From positions 149,899-213,898 of the forward strand of contig NZ_FOPH01000006.1 of the NCBI RefSeq assembly GCF_900113415.1: 64,000 bases of DNA. The letters run 5' to 3'. The stretch comes from Oribacterium sp. WCC10 (lineage in GTDB: Bacteria; Bacillota; Clostridia; Lachnospirales; Lachnospiraceae). Each line of letters opens with the position of its first letter. The first letter of the stretch is position 1. This document shows, piece by piece, positions 17,887-27,288 of this stretch. The notes under the pieces were generated by a model. It was not told the DNA's origin. It ran no database searches and saw only the letters and a list, made by a program, of their open reading frames with translations. The position numbers and the translations under genes were made by a program.

Positions 17887-18610
17887 TGTTTAAAGATTAG
17901 TAAAGATGAAAATGAATTGTGTTAAGTGCGTTCTCCGGACTGGAATAAAGGAATTAAAATTCGTGATGAAAGTCATTGCTTTATATAAAGAAAGAATTAA
18001 TACACTATTCTGATCACAAATTATGCCTGTTAAAGCAAGAAATAAATGAAAAGGGTATAAGTGAAGAAATAAAAACTAAATAATGCATGAATAGATAACA
18101 TGAAAAAGAGATGTTAAAATACATAGGAAATATAAAGGAAAAAGGGATGTAGAGTAGAATATAAATTTGGAAATACATATAGCTGTAGTCGGAAATAAAG
18201 TATAAAATAATTATAAACATAATGTGAATAAACTGTAACTTATTAAACACCGTTTATAAAAAATCTATAAAACCTAAAATATATCTGTTAATCAGCAAAT
18301 GTGTTCATAGGGGCGGTTATGGGAGTGGCCATCATAGATGTGGTGAGATGTAACCGGACTAAAAGTTATGACTATCGAAAAGAATACTGTTGAGATAAAA
18401 ACTTCTATAATGAACATTTTTAGAAACACTTTGTTAAATATATGGCATGAATTAATGTCATATGCTACTCTAGGCGCGCTAAAGACTTAATCCGGTAAAT
18501 GAGATTTTTATTGTCTGATGATTGCGGTTATGTATGAAGCTGTTTATTTTATTGGCTGATTTTTATCTGCCCGGGTTATATCAGTCTGACTATTTCTATT
18601 GGAGTGTATT
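17887..18610. other. A+T-rich gene-free stretch of about 720 bp
   Basis: No credible gene on either strand; the open frame on the minus strand at 18014-18250 is a low-complexity Ile/Phe/Tyr string caused by base composition. Around 18314-18356 CGGTTA and TAACCG bracket a GTGGCCATCAT/GATGTGGTGAGATG segment and could fold as a short structured RNA. The rest looks featureless. Confidence 0.5.
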
Positions 18611-19240
18611 ATGAAATATCTAAAAACTTTTGTATCGGCAATACTTGCCGGACTGTGCATCGGAATAGGCGGTGTTGTTTTTTTATCGGTGGATGACAAA
18701 CTGACAGGTTCGTTTTTCTTTACTTTGGGGCTGTTTGTTATCTGCTCAATGGGATTTCATCTTTTTACAGGTAAGGTTTGCTATGTTTTTCAGAATGATA
18801 AGACCTATAATCTGAGTATTCCTGTTATCTGGGGCGGAAATCTGGTCGGAACCTTTGCTGTAGCTAAACTTATGCTTATGACCAGAGCGGGAGGCAATAT
18901 TTCCGGGAAGGCTCAGGCACTGTGTGGAATCAAACTTGATGATAGTTATATCAGTCTTTTTGTATTGGGGATCTTTTGCAATATACTTATATTCATTGCG
19001 GTTGACGGATACAAGAATATTCCATATGAGCTTGGAAAGTATCTTTCTCTTTTCTTCGGAGTTATAGTGTTTATCCTTTGCGGCTTTGAACACTGTGTTG
19101 CAGACATGTTTTATTTCTCTGCTGCAGAAATGTGGAGCACTGAGGCATTGTTGAGACTTTTGGTGATCACTTTCGGAAATGCTGTTGGCGGCGTGTTTGT
19201 TCCGTTTGTGAGAGACCGGATCAGCGAAAAGAAGGAATAG
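18611..19240 (+). CDS. Formate/nitrite transporter (FNT) family channel
   Basis: ~209-aa inner-membrane protein of the FocA/NirC type, moving small monovalent anions such as formate or nitrite. Six hydrophobic segments are visible. The family's duplicated signatures appear as the first half GLCIGIGGVVFLSV and a late GFEHCVADMFYF with the central His of the FNT pore. It is shorter than FocA (about 280 aa), mainly in the loops and C-terminus. ATG 18611 is chosen because GGAGTG lies at 18601-18606; an upstream TTG at 18599 would overlap it. It stands alone with its own terminator, as expected for formate export in a fermenting bacterium. Confidence 0.87.
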   Translation: MKYLKTFVSAILAGLCIGIGGVVFLSVDDKLTGSFFFTLGLFVICSMGFHLFTGKVCYVFQNDKTYNLSIPVIWGGNLVGTFAVAKLMLMTRAGGNISGKAQALCGIKLDDSYISLFVLGIFCNILIFIAVDGYKNIPYELGKYLSLFFGVIVFILCGFEHCVADMFYFSAAEMWSTEALLRLLVITFGNAVGGVFVPFVRDRISEKKE

Positions 19241-19366
19241 GGAAGGGATGCTGAAGCAGATCTATATTAATATAGAAGAACTTTGGTATACTACGCCTTT
19301 GACGTTATTAGTATTTGACAAAAACAGCAAAGAAAACAAAAAGTAAAGAAAAAGAAATGAAAAAGT

Positions 19367-19408
19367 AAGAGGGAAAAAGCAAAAAGTATTTGCTTTTTAC
19401 CCTCTTTA
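19367..19408 (+). terminator. Hairpin terminator after the FNT gene
   Basis: A 17-18-bp stem pairs 19367-19383 with 19389-19406 (AAGAGGGAAAAAGCAAA against its inverse), with a short loop. The A/T-rich arm supplies T on the 3' side. Confidence 0.75.
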
Positions 19409-19754
19409 AATTTACTTAAAAATCCTCTGTTTTTAAAAAGATTTACCGTATAGCAATACAAAGGGGAATATTAATACATATAGCGACCACTAGATGTTGA
19501 TTAAAATAGATAATAAATACAATATAAACGGTGGAAAAATATGGCATAATTTTCCGCGAAATTCCTAGGCTTTTGCTATATAGGCAATAGTTAACAGTAA
19601 TAAAACGTGTTAAATAAAAAATATATGAAAATAGACTAAAAAGTTGCAATCTAAATATAGACGGGTAACCTTTGAAGGTTTATAATTCAAATTAACAGCA
19701 AAATATTACCCCATAAAGCAGCTGATGAATCAAGGGAGGATGAGGAGTACAGCT
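19409..19754. other. Gene-free interval before the DUF4143 ATPase
   Basis: About 345 bp, A+T-rich, with no credible ORF and no clear promoter. A GAGGATGAGGAG purine stretch at 19735-19750 supplies the ribosome site of the next gene. Confidence 0.5.
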
Positions 19755-21410
19755 ATGAAACTTTACAAGAGACAGTATTACCTGAAAAAAATACGTGAGT
19801 TTTATCAGAATAAAGAGCTTATAAAGATTCTCACCGGTATCAGAGGCTGCGGCAAATCATGCATGATGGATATGATAATGAATGAGCTCCGCTGGAGGGG
19901 CAATGCTGCAGTGAATCTGATCCATATTGATCTCGATACAAAAGAGTTCAAGAACATCAAGAATGCTGAAAAACTCCGTATAGCCATCAAGGAAAAGATG
20001 GTTCCGTCAAAGGAAGGCACTATTTATCTGTTTATCGATGAGATACAGATGATAGATGATTTTGAAACACTTATTGAGACACTTTACAATGAAGGAAGGT
20101 ATTCTATTTTCCTTTCAGCCTCCAGTTCATATCTCATGAGTGATACCTTCAAGGATAAATTTGAAGATCATTACAAGGTTTTTGAGATATTCCCATTGTC
20201 ATATGCGGAATATGAAGGTATGAAGGATTTCATGAGCATGAAGAAGGAGGAGAATCCTTTGCTGGAGTTTGTTCGTTATGTTTATGACGGCGGACTTCCA
20301 AAGGTACTGCAGTGCGACAACGCTCAAGAAAAGCAGAAGTATGTACTGTCTGTACTGGATGAGATCTTCAAGAAGGATATCGCAAAGATGGAAAAGATCC
20401 GTCATGTTGTGTATTTCAAACAGGTTCAGGAGTATATCATAGATACCTTCGGCGAAAGCATTAGTATGACACGCCTTACGGATTACTTTAGAAATTATGT
20501 AAGGATTCCTGTGAAACGAGAGACGCTGGAGAGATATCTTGAACTTCTTGAGAAGGCAAAACTTGTATATCGTTGTAACCGTTTCGATATCAAGACCGAG
20601 AAGGAACTTCAGGGTGAGCAGAGATATTATCTTACTGATCTGGGATTCTATTTTGCAAAGAAAACAGATTCTAAGATAGACTACAGTCTCATCATGAAGA
20701 ATATCATCTATATGTATCTGAAGAGTCGTGAGTATAATGTTGCTGTAGGACGTGTGGGTAAGCGTGAATGTGATTTTGTTCTTTCGGATATTATAGATGC
20801 CGATCAGCTTGGCGTTGATCTCGAAGAAAAACCGGATTCAGACGTAAGAACTGCTGAAAAGAAGTCGAGGAGTACAAAGAGTGCAAAGGACAATAAAGTG
20901 GTTGCACAGGCTGTTGCCCATAACTCTATCAATATTCCTCCAAAGAAAGAGGAAAAGACAGATAGGGCGGCGGAGAAATCAAAGGCTATGTCTGATATGC
21001 TTGCAAAATACCTCAATGCCAGAATGAAGAAAAAGGACGAAACTGAATCCCGCGAAGAGGTTGAGAATACTGAAGCGGCAGAAGGACTTGAAAGCCGGAC
21101 TGCTGTTGAAACGACAGTTACGGTTGATACTATAGAAGTAGCAGATGAAATCTTTGATAATGCGATAGAAGAGAACGTTGAGGTTGAGGCTTCTCAGGAA
21201 CGTGAAACAGTACTTACAAACTTCAGATATATAAAGTTTGCGCTGTCTACCGCGGATCCGTATAGAGAACAGGTTGAGTATGCAGCACTTGACAGTATTC
21301 GCGATAACTATCCGAAGTATATGCTTACGCTTGATTCTAAGCAGCAGGAACATACCGGAATTCTGCACCTCAATGCGATAGAAGCGCTCAAGGAGGAAAG
21401 GGAGTTCTGA
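19755..21410 (+). CDS. AAA_14/DUF4143 ATPase with large disordered insertion
   Basis: ~551 aa. The N-terminal AAA_14 P-loop domain has Walker A GIRGCGKS (residues ~28-36) and Walker B TIYLFIDEIQMIDDFE (~90), with the sensor FLSASSS. A winged-helix part follows (SMTRLTDYFRNYVRIPVKRETLERYLELLEKAKLVYRC), then the DUF4143 nuclease-like part beginning KRECDFVLSD (~335-345). That domain is split: about 140 residues rich in E, K, T, A and D (345-485) come before it resumes as FRYIKFALSTADPYREQVEYAAL..NYPKYMLTLD. Relatives are ~400 aa without the insert. ATG 19755 has the best ribosome site; MNQGRMRSTA upstream is probably not translated. The biological role of the family is poorly known. Confidence 0.8.
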   Translation: MKLYKRQYYLKKIREFYQNKELIKILTGIRGCGKSCMMDMIMNELRWRGNAAVNLIHIDLDTKEFKNIKNAEKLRIAIKEKMVPSKEGTIYLFIDEIQMIDDFETLIETLYNEGRYSIFLSASSSYLMSDTFKDKFEDHYKVFEIFPLSYAEYEGMKDFMSMKKEENPLLEFVRYVYDGGLPKVLQCDNAQEKQKYVLSVLDEIFKKDIAKMEKIRHVVYFKQVQEYIIDTFGESISMTRLTDYFRNYVRIPVKRETLERYLELLEKAKLVYRCNRFDIKTEKELQGEQRYYLTDLGFYFAKKTDSKIDYSLIMKNIIYMYLKSREYNVAVGRVGKRECDFVLSDIIDADQLGVDLEEKPDSDVRTAEKKSRSTKSAKDNKVVAQAVAHNSINIPPKKEEKTDRAAEKSKAMSDMLAKYLNARMKKKDETESREEVENTEAAEGLESRTAVETTVTVDTIEVADEIFDNAIEENVEVEASQERETVLTNFRYIKFALSTADPYREQVEYAALDSIRDNYPKYMLTLDSKQQEHTGILHLNAIEALKEEREF

Positions 21411-21422
21411 TTTTAAATGGGG

Positions 21423-21451
21423 CATGCATTGAGGCTTTGCTAAAATGCATG
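21423..21451 (+). terminator. Small hairpin after the ATPase gene
   Basis: CATGCATT (21423-21430) is inverted at 21444-21451 over a 13-nt loop. No T-run; a weak termination or RNA-end signal at best. Confidence 0.35.
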
Positions 21452-21552
21452 ATTTATACCTGATGGGGATGTCTCTATTGAAGAAGGGGTTCTTATAGAC
21501 AGATATCAGGTTCAATAAAGAAGGGGATACTTATATAGGGTCATTACAAAAG

Positions 21553-21604
21553 TAAACACAGGATTTTGGAATGTTTGTACGAACATATCCGGATCCTGTG
21601 TTTA
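21553..21604 (+). terminator. Long hairpin, probable terminator
   Basis: TAAACACAGGAT (21553-21564) pairs perfectly with 21593-21604, and the inside continues with TGGAATGTTT against GAACATATCC. The rest of the 21411-21795 interval holds no gene. Confidence 0.65.
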
Positions 21605-21795
21605 TTTGCCTTGCGAATGGAAGTTACACTGAATATAATGAAGTTTAAATGAAAACATGCGATCATTGTACTTGTATTTCGTATTAGGAATCATTAATGA
21701 AAGCATGAATAAGATTCTATATGGATCTTAATAATATCTACATGTGGCACCAACAGTTTATGAAAACATGATGTTGCATGGATTAGGAGGACTTT

Positions 21796-22923
21796 ATGAA
21801 AAAGAATAAGTTGATGAGTGCTGTTCTTGCAGCAGTACTTGCCGGAAGCGTACTTGTCGGATGCGGAAGTAAGGAGGGGCCGGCTACAGCAACAACAGAA
21901 GCTGCTACAGAAGCTGAAACCACTGCTCCTGAAACAATAGTGGCTGAAGAGACAACAGCAGCGCAGGAGGAGACAAGTGCTGCGGCTGAATCCTCAGAGG
22001 CTGAGACACAGGCAGAAACAGAGGTGATCGGTGATGATTCTGAGAATGCTATGAAGATCGGCTCTCTCAAGGGACCTACAACTATGGGTCTCGTTAATCT
22101 CATGAATGAAGTAGAGAGTGGTGACAAGAGCGGTTATCTTTTTGAGATGCAGACACAGCCTGACGTGATACTTGGAAAGCTGGTTTCAGGTGACATTGAT
22201 GTGGCGCTGATTCCGGCTAACCTTGCAGCTATCGCATATAACAAAACAAATCAGGGTGTTAGTGTTGTGGATATCAATACGTTAGGAGTTCTTTACTGCG
22301 TGACAGCAGATGACAGTGTTAAGAGCGTAAAGGATCTCTCCGGAAGGACTGTTCTTTCGACAGGACAGGGGGCAACGCCTGAGTATGCCCTCAACTATCT
22401 TCTTGAGAAGAATGAAGTTACAGACTGTAACGTAGAGTTCAAGTCAGAGGCAACTGAGATAGCTGCAATACTTCAGAATGACCCTTCACAGATCGCAGTT
22501 CTGCCTCAGCCTTTCGTGACTGTTGCTATGGCACAGAATCAGGAGCTTAAGGTGGCATTCTCTCTTACTGATGAGTGGGAAGCTGTGACAAGTGATTCGA
22601 AGCTTCTTACAGGTGTTACTGTAGTAAGAAATGATTATCTTGAAGCCAATAAGGACAAGGTTGAGGCATTTATTGAGGATCACAAGGCAAGTACAGAAAA
22701 GGCTGTATCAGATGTTGAGGCAACAGCTGAACTTGTTGCAAAGTATGGTATCCTTCCAAAGGCTCCGGTGGCTGTAAAGGCTATCCCACAGTGCAATATC
22801 GTTGCTGTAACCGGAGAAGATATGAAGAGCAGCCTTTCCGGTTATCTCAAGGTTCTCTTTGATCAGAACCCGAAGTCAGTAGGCGGAACACTTCCGGGAG
22901 ATGACTTCTATTTTGCTAAATGA
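21796..22923 (+). CDS. ABC transporter substrate-binding lipoprotein, NitT/TauT-like
   Basis: 375-aa secreted lipoprotein. Signal peptide MKKNKLMSAVLAAVLAGSVL ends in the lipobox LVGC (Cys ~23). A Thr/Glu/Ala-rich linker (~25-80) reaches from the membrane. The binding domain (~85-375) resembles SsuA/TauA/THI5 proteins: MKIGSLKGPTTMGLVNLM, GDIDVALIPANLAAI, LSGRTVLSTGQGATPEYAL. With the permease and ATPase that follow it forms an importer. Ligand unknown; sulfonates, nitrate, thiamine precursors and others are used by this family. GGAGG lies six bases upstream of the ATG. Confidence 0.9.
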   Translation: MKKNKLMSAVLAAVLAGSVLVGCGSKEGPATATTEAATEAETTAPETIVAEETTAAQEETSAAAESSEAETQAETEVIGDDSENAMKIGSLKGPTTMGLVNLMNEVESGDKSGYLFEMQTQPDVILGKLVSGDIDVALIPANLAAIAYNKTNQGVSVVDINTLGVLYCVTADDSVKSVKDLSGRTVLSTGQGATPEYALNYLLEKNEVTDCNVEFKSEATEIAAILQNDPSQIAVLPQPFVTVAMAQNQELKVAFSLTDEWEAVTSDSKLLTGVTVVRNDYLEANKDKVEAFIEDHKASTEKAVSDVEATAELVAKYGILPKAPVAVKAIPQCNIVAVTGEDMKSSLSGYLKVLFDQNPKSVGGTLPGDDFYFAK

Positions 22924-23028
22924 AGATGTATTTTAAGATAGTCGATTTTATACTGCCTTAGCTTTGAGATTGCAAATTTCAAGTAAAGGAAACTTATAGA
23001 TGTTTACGTGCTTTGAAATAAAGCACAT

Positions 23029-23075
23029 AAAAGTGCTCGAGTAAGAACTAAAGGTTCTTACTTGAGCACTTTTTT
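23029..23075 (+). terminator. Strong terminator between binding protein and permease genes
   Basis: A 20-bp stem (AAAAGTGCTCGAGTAAGAAC and its inverse, one G-U pair) with a short loop, followed by six T. It sits inside the transporter cluster and would keep the binding protein message more abundant than the permease message. Confidence 0.9.
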
Positions 23076-23105
23076 GATAGAATGGTGCAGGAAATATAAA
23101 AATGT

Positions 23106-23894
23106 ATGTTGAAAAACGAAAGAGCGAAGACAATGACGGATTTTATGAAAAAGATTAAATCTGCAGAGTATAAAAGCATTTTTATAGTGCTTATCTGGCT
23201 TTTTGTATGGCAGCTTATAAGTGTGACAGTACACAATAAAGTGCTGTTGGTTGGACCTGTTGAAACAGTCGGGGCTCTGTCAAAAATGTTTTTAACGGAG
23301 GAATATCGCAGCTCGATAGCTTTCTCGCTAATGAGAATCATCGGTGGATTCTTTTTGGGGTCAATACTCGGTATTTTACTGGCGTGGGCTTCATATAGGG
23401 TGAAGATGATAGAAGACTTTTTAGAACCTGCCATTTTGGTATTGAAGGCAGTTCCTGTGGCCAGCTTTGTGATACTTCTTCTCATTTGGGCCGGTAATAA
23501 AATACTGGCTTTTTACATTAGCATGCTTGTAGTACTGCCGGTTTTGTATCTCAATACACTGGGAGGACTCAAGGCTACAGATGTTAAGCTCCTTGAGATG
23601 GCAGAGGTGTTCAGAATGCCTTCGTTAAGAAGAATCAGGTACATATATATGCCTTCGGTTTACCCTTATCTTCGAACCGGACTTCAGATGGCACTTGGTA
23701 TGGCATGGAAAAGCGGAGTGGCCGCAGAGGTTATAGGCCAGCCTTTGGGCTCCATGGGTAACGGACTCTATCAGGCAAAGATATATCTGGAGACGGCTGA
23801 GCTGTTCGCGTGGACGATTTCAATCATTTTTGTATCGTTCCTCATGGAAAAAGCTGTCCTGATAGTAATGGACAAGACATTGGGAAGGGGATGA
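23106..23894 (+). CDS. ABC transporter permease, SsuC/TauC-like
   Basis: 262-aa membrane protein with about six hydrophobic helices and the cytoplasmic EAA-type loop (EMAEVFRMPSLRRIRYIYMPSVYPYLRTG). It pairs with the substrate-binding lipoprotein before it and the ATPase 4 bp after it. ATG 23106 is taken; ATG 23133 is an alternative, and neither has a strong ribosome site. It lies directly behind a strong terminator, so it may depend on read-through or its own weak promoter. Confidence 0.9.
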   Translation: MLKNERAKTMTDFMKKIKSAEYKSIFIVLIWLFVWQLISVTVHNKVLLVGPVETVGALSKMFLTEEYRSSIAFSLMRIIGGFFLGSILGILLAWASYRVKMIEDFLEPAILVLKAVPVASFVILLLIWAGNKILAFYISMLVVLPVLYLNTLGGLKATDVKLLEMAEVFRMPSLRRIRYIYMPSVYPYLRTGLQMALGMAWKSGVAAEVIGQPLGSMGNGLYQAKIYLETAELFAWTISIIFVSFLMEKAVLIVMDKTLGRG

Positions 23895-23898
23895 ATGA

Positions 23899-24498
23899 AT
23901 GCTTATCTTTTTCAAGGATATAACGAAAATATACGATAAAAATCAGGTGTTGAAAAATATATCGTTTGAAATCGATACGAATGCGGATAATAAAGATATT
24001 CTACTTCGTGGACCTTCCGGAATAGGGAAAACCACGCTTCTCAGGATAGCTGCGGGACTTGAGAGACCGGATGAGGGAAATATTGAGATAACTATGGGAG
24101 AAGCGGCTCATGGAGGATATGGCTTAAGAGCCGGCATGGTGTTTCAGGAGAACAGGCTTCTTGAACATTTGTCTGCAGTTGATAATGTATCCTGTGTTAA
24201 TGCTTCAGTCTCGCGGCAGAGAGCAAGGGCTGAACTTCTGGAAGTGCTGCCGGAAGAGGCGCTTGATAAGCCTGTAAGAGAGCTTTCAGGGGGCATGAAG
24301 AGGAGAGTTGCAATAGTCAGGGCAATTCTTCCGCCGTCGGATCTCCTCATAATGGATGAGCCGTTTACGGGACTTGATGCGGAAACAAGAGAAAAAGTCA
24401 TAAGATACATCATGGACCGAAAAGGAAAGAGGCCGTTGATATTGGCAAGCCATGATGTGGAAGGACTTCCACCAATGAGAGAACTGATATTAAAGTGA
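23899..24498 (+). CDS. ABC transporter ATP-binding protein
   Basis: 199-aa ATPase that energises the adjacent permease. Walker A GPSGIGKTT at ~38-46, Q-loop MVFQENRLL, signature LSGGMKRRVAIVRA, Walker B LLIMDEPFTGLD, and switch His in ASHD. Somewhat shorter than SsuB/TauB (about 240-250 aa), missing mainly the C-terminal extension. It begins 4 bp after the permease stop. Confidence 0.93.
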   Translation: MLIFFKDITKIYDKNQVLKNISFEIDTNADNKDILLRGPSGIGKTTLLRIAAGLERPDEGNIEITMGEAAHGGYGLRAGMVFQENRLLEHLSAVDNVSCVNASVSRQRARAELLEVLPEEALDKPVRELSGGMKRRVAIVRAILPPSDLLIMDEPFTGLDAETREKVIRYIMDRKGKRPLILASHDVEGLPPMRELILK

Positions 24499-24569
24499 GT
24501 ATGGAATGGGGCGATAACCCCGCGAATAGTGATGATCATAGACTGACAGTAAAAGGAGAACATTAAAAA

Positions 24570-25187
24570 ATGTACGAAATTGGACCATATACAATCGAAG
24601 ATAATCAGAAGAGAGAAGACAGAACAGAACTCATAGATGGAAATATTTATACCATGAAATCATATCTTCCGATATACGGGGTATATCTTCGGAACCTTTA
24701 CGGGATGATAAGACAGGCCTGTGAGGGAAAAGAAGAATATGCCAGACCCTTTATGTTTGTGGGGGTGAGACTCGATAAGGATGATAAAACCTGCATTGTG
24801 CCTGATATTTGCGTTGTCAGAAATGAGGCACAAGTTGCGGGAGGTGAATTTGTTGAAGGTGCACCCGCTGTTACTATCGAGTTTTTGGGAAGTGATCTGT
24901 CCGACAGAAAGAGAGATTTATACCTTAAGCTTATGAAATATCATGAGGCGGGGGTAAAGGAGTACTGGATCATAGATGTTGAGCATAAAGCTCTAATGGT
25001 GTATGACTTTGGCGCCATAACGCTGCCTAAGAAATATACATTTGAAGATGTGGTTCCGGCCGACAGCATCATGTCCGGATTTAGGATCGACTTTAATGAA
25101 ATAGAAGAAAAAGTAAAGAAGTTTTTTGAGTTGGCAGAGTTTACAAAGAAGATGAAAGAGAAGAAGATGGCTGCAAAGAATTCGTAA
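24570..25187 (+). CDS. Uma2-family putative restriction-type endonuclease (DUF820)
   Basis: 205 aa with the PD-(D/E)xK core of Uma2 proteins: VPDICVV, then PAVTIEFLGSDLSDRKRDLYLKLMKYHEAGVKEYWIID, where the D, E and following K/R give the likely metal site. The C-terminus is a Lys-rich helix. The family is widespread, and its role (DNA uptake, element-associated nuclease or other) is not settled. It follows the ABC transporter by 71 bp with its own AGGAG, without an obvious functional link. Confidence 0.8.
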   Translation: MYEIGPYTIEDNQKREDRTELIDGNIYTMKSYLPIYGVYLRNLYGMIRQACEGKEEYARPFMFVGVRLDKDDKTCIVPDICVVRNEAQVAGGEFVEGAPAVTIEFLGSDLSDRKRDLYLKLMKYHEAGVKEYWIIDVEHKALMVYDFGAITLPKKYTFEDVVPADSIMSGFRIDFNEIEEKVKKFFELAEFTKKMKEKKMAAKNS

Positions 25188-25288
25188 ACAGCTGCCACAA
25201 TTCTGCCACACGGATAATCTAGTTTAGCCTTTATGACCTCCGCTAATATATCAGCGTTCCCGAAAGAACGGGTGATTAGGAGGTTAAA

Positions 25289-26851
25289 ATGACTAGAAAT
25301 AAACGAAACATGATTACGAAGAGATGGAAACCGGTATCCATCGGAAAGGTAGCGCTTGCGGCAGGAGCTATCGCTACAATGATGTCAACTGCAGCACTTG
25401 CATCAGGGTGGTCACAGGATGGAGATGACTGGTATTATCTTGATTCCAGCGGAGATCCGGTGACAGACTGCTGGAAGCCGTCTGACGGAAAGTATTATTA
25501 TCTTGGTTCTGACGGAACTATGGCAAAGAACACTCTTATCGAAGACGGAGATAATTACTACTATGTAGGTTCAGATGGTGCCATGGTTACCAATGCCTGG
25601 AAGGCAGTTACCACAGATGATGACAACTACGACGGATATGCCTGGTACTACTTCCGTTCAACAGGTAAGGCTTATACAGATACTTCAAGTCCGGTAACAA
25701 TCGGAAGCAACAAGTACATGTTCGATGAAGACGGACAGATGCTTTATGGATACGTTGATGAAAATGGAGAAATGATCGATGTCACAGAGGATGTAGAGGG
25801 CGTTTACGAGGCTGTGTGGTATTTTGGAGATAAGGACAGCGGTGCCATGGTCACAGGCTGGCATCAGTACGAAGAGGATCTTCAGAGTGCCAATGAAGAC
25901 TATGAAGACTATTCTTCAATCTGGTTCTATTTTAAGTCAGAAAACGGAAAGAAGCTCACAGATACAACAAAGATCATCAATTCCTACAGATATACATTTG
26001 ATGCAAACGGCGTCATGACATCAGGATGGACTACATCAACGGCTACTTCATCAAGTACATCATCAAGTGATTCAACAACCTACAGATATTCAGATCTCAC
26101 ATCAGGTTCTATCAAGAAGAACTCGTGGGTACAGGCAATTCCAAGCGAGGAAATGGATGAGGACGATTATGAGGATGGAACATATCGCTGGTTCTATACC
26201 AATGCATCAGGCTATGTAGTCACAAGCCAGTCCAAGAAGATAAATTCAAAGTGGTACTTCTTTGATGATAACGGTATCATGCAGAGTGGACTTCTGGTTC
26301 TTGACGCATCCGCTATATCAAGCTGTTCATCTATAGTTGAGGACCTTGACGAGGATTCGGTTACAGCAGAGGATATCTATGCTCTCGGCGATGAAAGCGG
26401 CGATCTCAACCTCTACTATTTCGGTGACGAGAACAGTGGTGCAATGAAGAAGGACGGAACCGTATCTATTGAACTTGAGGATGATACATACACATTCTAC
26501 TTTGGTTCAAATGGTAAGGCTTATAACGGAATCAAGAGCTCAAAGTATTATAAATACGGAATCCTTCAGAAGGCTTCAAGCGATACATATTATGAGCTTG
26601 TTGAGTACGGTTCAACAGGAGAATACGTACTTGTAAGCAAGTCAGGTTCTGTTGTAACAAGCGGTTATGTAAAGGATGCTGATGAAAACTATTATGCTAT
26701 CCACAGCGGAAAGGTAGCCTTTATCGAAGCCGATGACCTTGCTGCAAAGGCAGCTGCGGCGTATAAGGCAGGAAATGACACCTTTACTTACAGCTCAACA
26801 ACCTATAACACAGAGGATTACATTTCAGCTGAGTACACACTTTATAACTAA
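25289..26851 (+). CDS. Secreted cell-wall-binding repeat protein
   Basis: 520 aa. N-terminal basic segment and hydrophobic core KVALAAGAIATMMSTAALASG form a Sec signal peptide. The mature protein is built from aromatic/Gly CW_binding_1 (choline-binding-like) repeats: GWSQDGDDWYYLDSSG, GKYYYLGSDGTMA, NYYYVGSDGAMVTNAW and so on, with a Ser/Thr-rich spacer near residues 250-265. No catalytic domain is visible. It is a paralogue of the protein at 44418-46064 (same order of blocks, including LIED followed by YYYV and GAMV.N.WKAV). AGGAGG precedes the start. Likely bound to wall polymers or teichoic-acid-like glycans. Confidence 0.88.
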   Translation: MTRNKRNMITKRWKPVSIGKVALAAGAIATMMSTAALASGWSQDGDDWYYLDSSGDPVTDCWKPSDGKYYYLGSDGTMAKNTLIEDGDNYYYVGSDGAMVTNAWKAVTTDDDNYDGYAWYYFRSTGKAYTDTSSPVTIGSNKYMFDEDGQMLYGYVDENGEMIDVTEDVEGVYEAVWYFGDKDSGAMVTGWHQYEEDLQSANEDYEDYSSIWFYFKSENGKKLTDTTKIINSYRYTFDANGVMTSGWTTSTATSSSTSSSDSTTYRYSDLTSGSIKKNSWVQAIPSEEMDEDDYEDGTYRWFYTNASGYVVTSQSKKINSKWYFFDDNGIMQSGLLVLDASAISSCSSIVEDLDEDSVTAEDIYALGDESGDLNLYYFGDENSGAMKKDGTVSIELEDDTYTFYFGSNGKAYNGIKSSKYYKYGILQKASSDTYYELVEYGSTGEYVLVSKSGSVVTSGYVKDADENYYAIHSGKVAFIEADDLAAKAAAAYKAGNDTFTYSSTTYNTEDYISAEYTLYN

Positions 26852-26896
26852 GTTTATATGATGCGAATCAGACTCAGTTGATTTGCACGCTGATTT

Positions 26897-26933
26897 AAGG
26901 CTCCCGGCAGTTTGCCGGAAGCCTTATTTTTTT
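26897..26933 (+). terminator. Intrinsic terminator of the cell-wall-binding gene
   Basis: Stem AAGGCT..CCGGCA with TGCCGG..AGCCTT (26897-26925), short loop, then a run of T to 26933. Confidence 0.92.
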
Positions 26934-26947
26934 CGTGATAAGGCTGT

Positions 26948-27115
26948 CACGTGTGCGTTGTACTAGTACAAAAGCACACGTGCCGACTAACACGAAATCG
27001 AGAGGAGCGTATTTCTCCACTCGAATATGTTCTTCAGCTTCGTTTCAGAAGGAACTGATACAATGCTGAAATAAATTGTGCAAATTAAGGCAGTATGGCC
27101 TTGAATCAGATTTTG
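26948..27115. repeat. Cluster of palindromes in a gene-free interval
   Basis: CACGTGTGC (26948-26956) is inverted at 26974-26982 and encloses the 14-bp palindrome TTGTACTAGTACAA (26958-26971). It is followed by CGAGAGGAG/CTCCACTCG (one mismatch) near 26998-27023 and AAGGC/GCCTT near 27088-27103. The 26934-27288 interval carries no gene. Could be an operator or structured RNA. Confidence 0.6.
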
Positions 27116-27288
27116 AGACAGCTGCTGCAGAAATGGTAAATACGACAAATTACAAAACATAAGGGGCAATAATTATCCCCCCTGCGTATTCTTGAAAATG
27201 TGAATAAAAATTGAAAACATTAATTCGGAAAAATGGTGAAAAACCGAAGCGGATGAGATGTTGGGGATAGTAATAATCGGGAGTTTTG

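Noticed and set aside
18014..18250. Hydrophobic 78-codon minus-strand frame
   Set aside because: Its Ile/Phe/Tyr composition follows from A+T-rich DNA, it has no ribosome site, and it sits in an otherwise featureless region.
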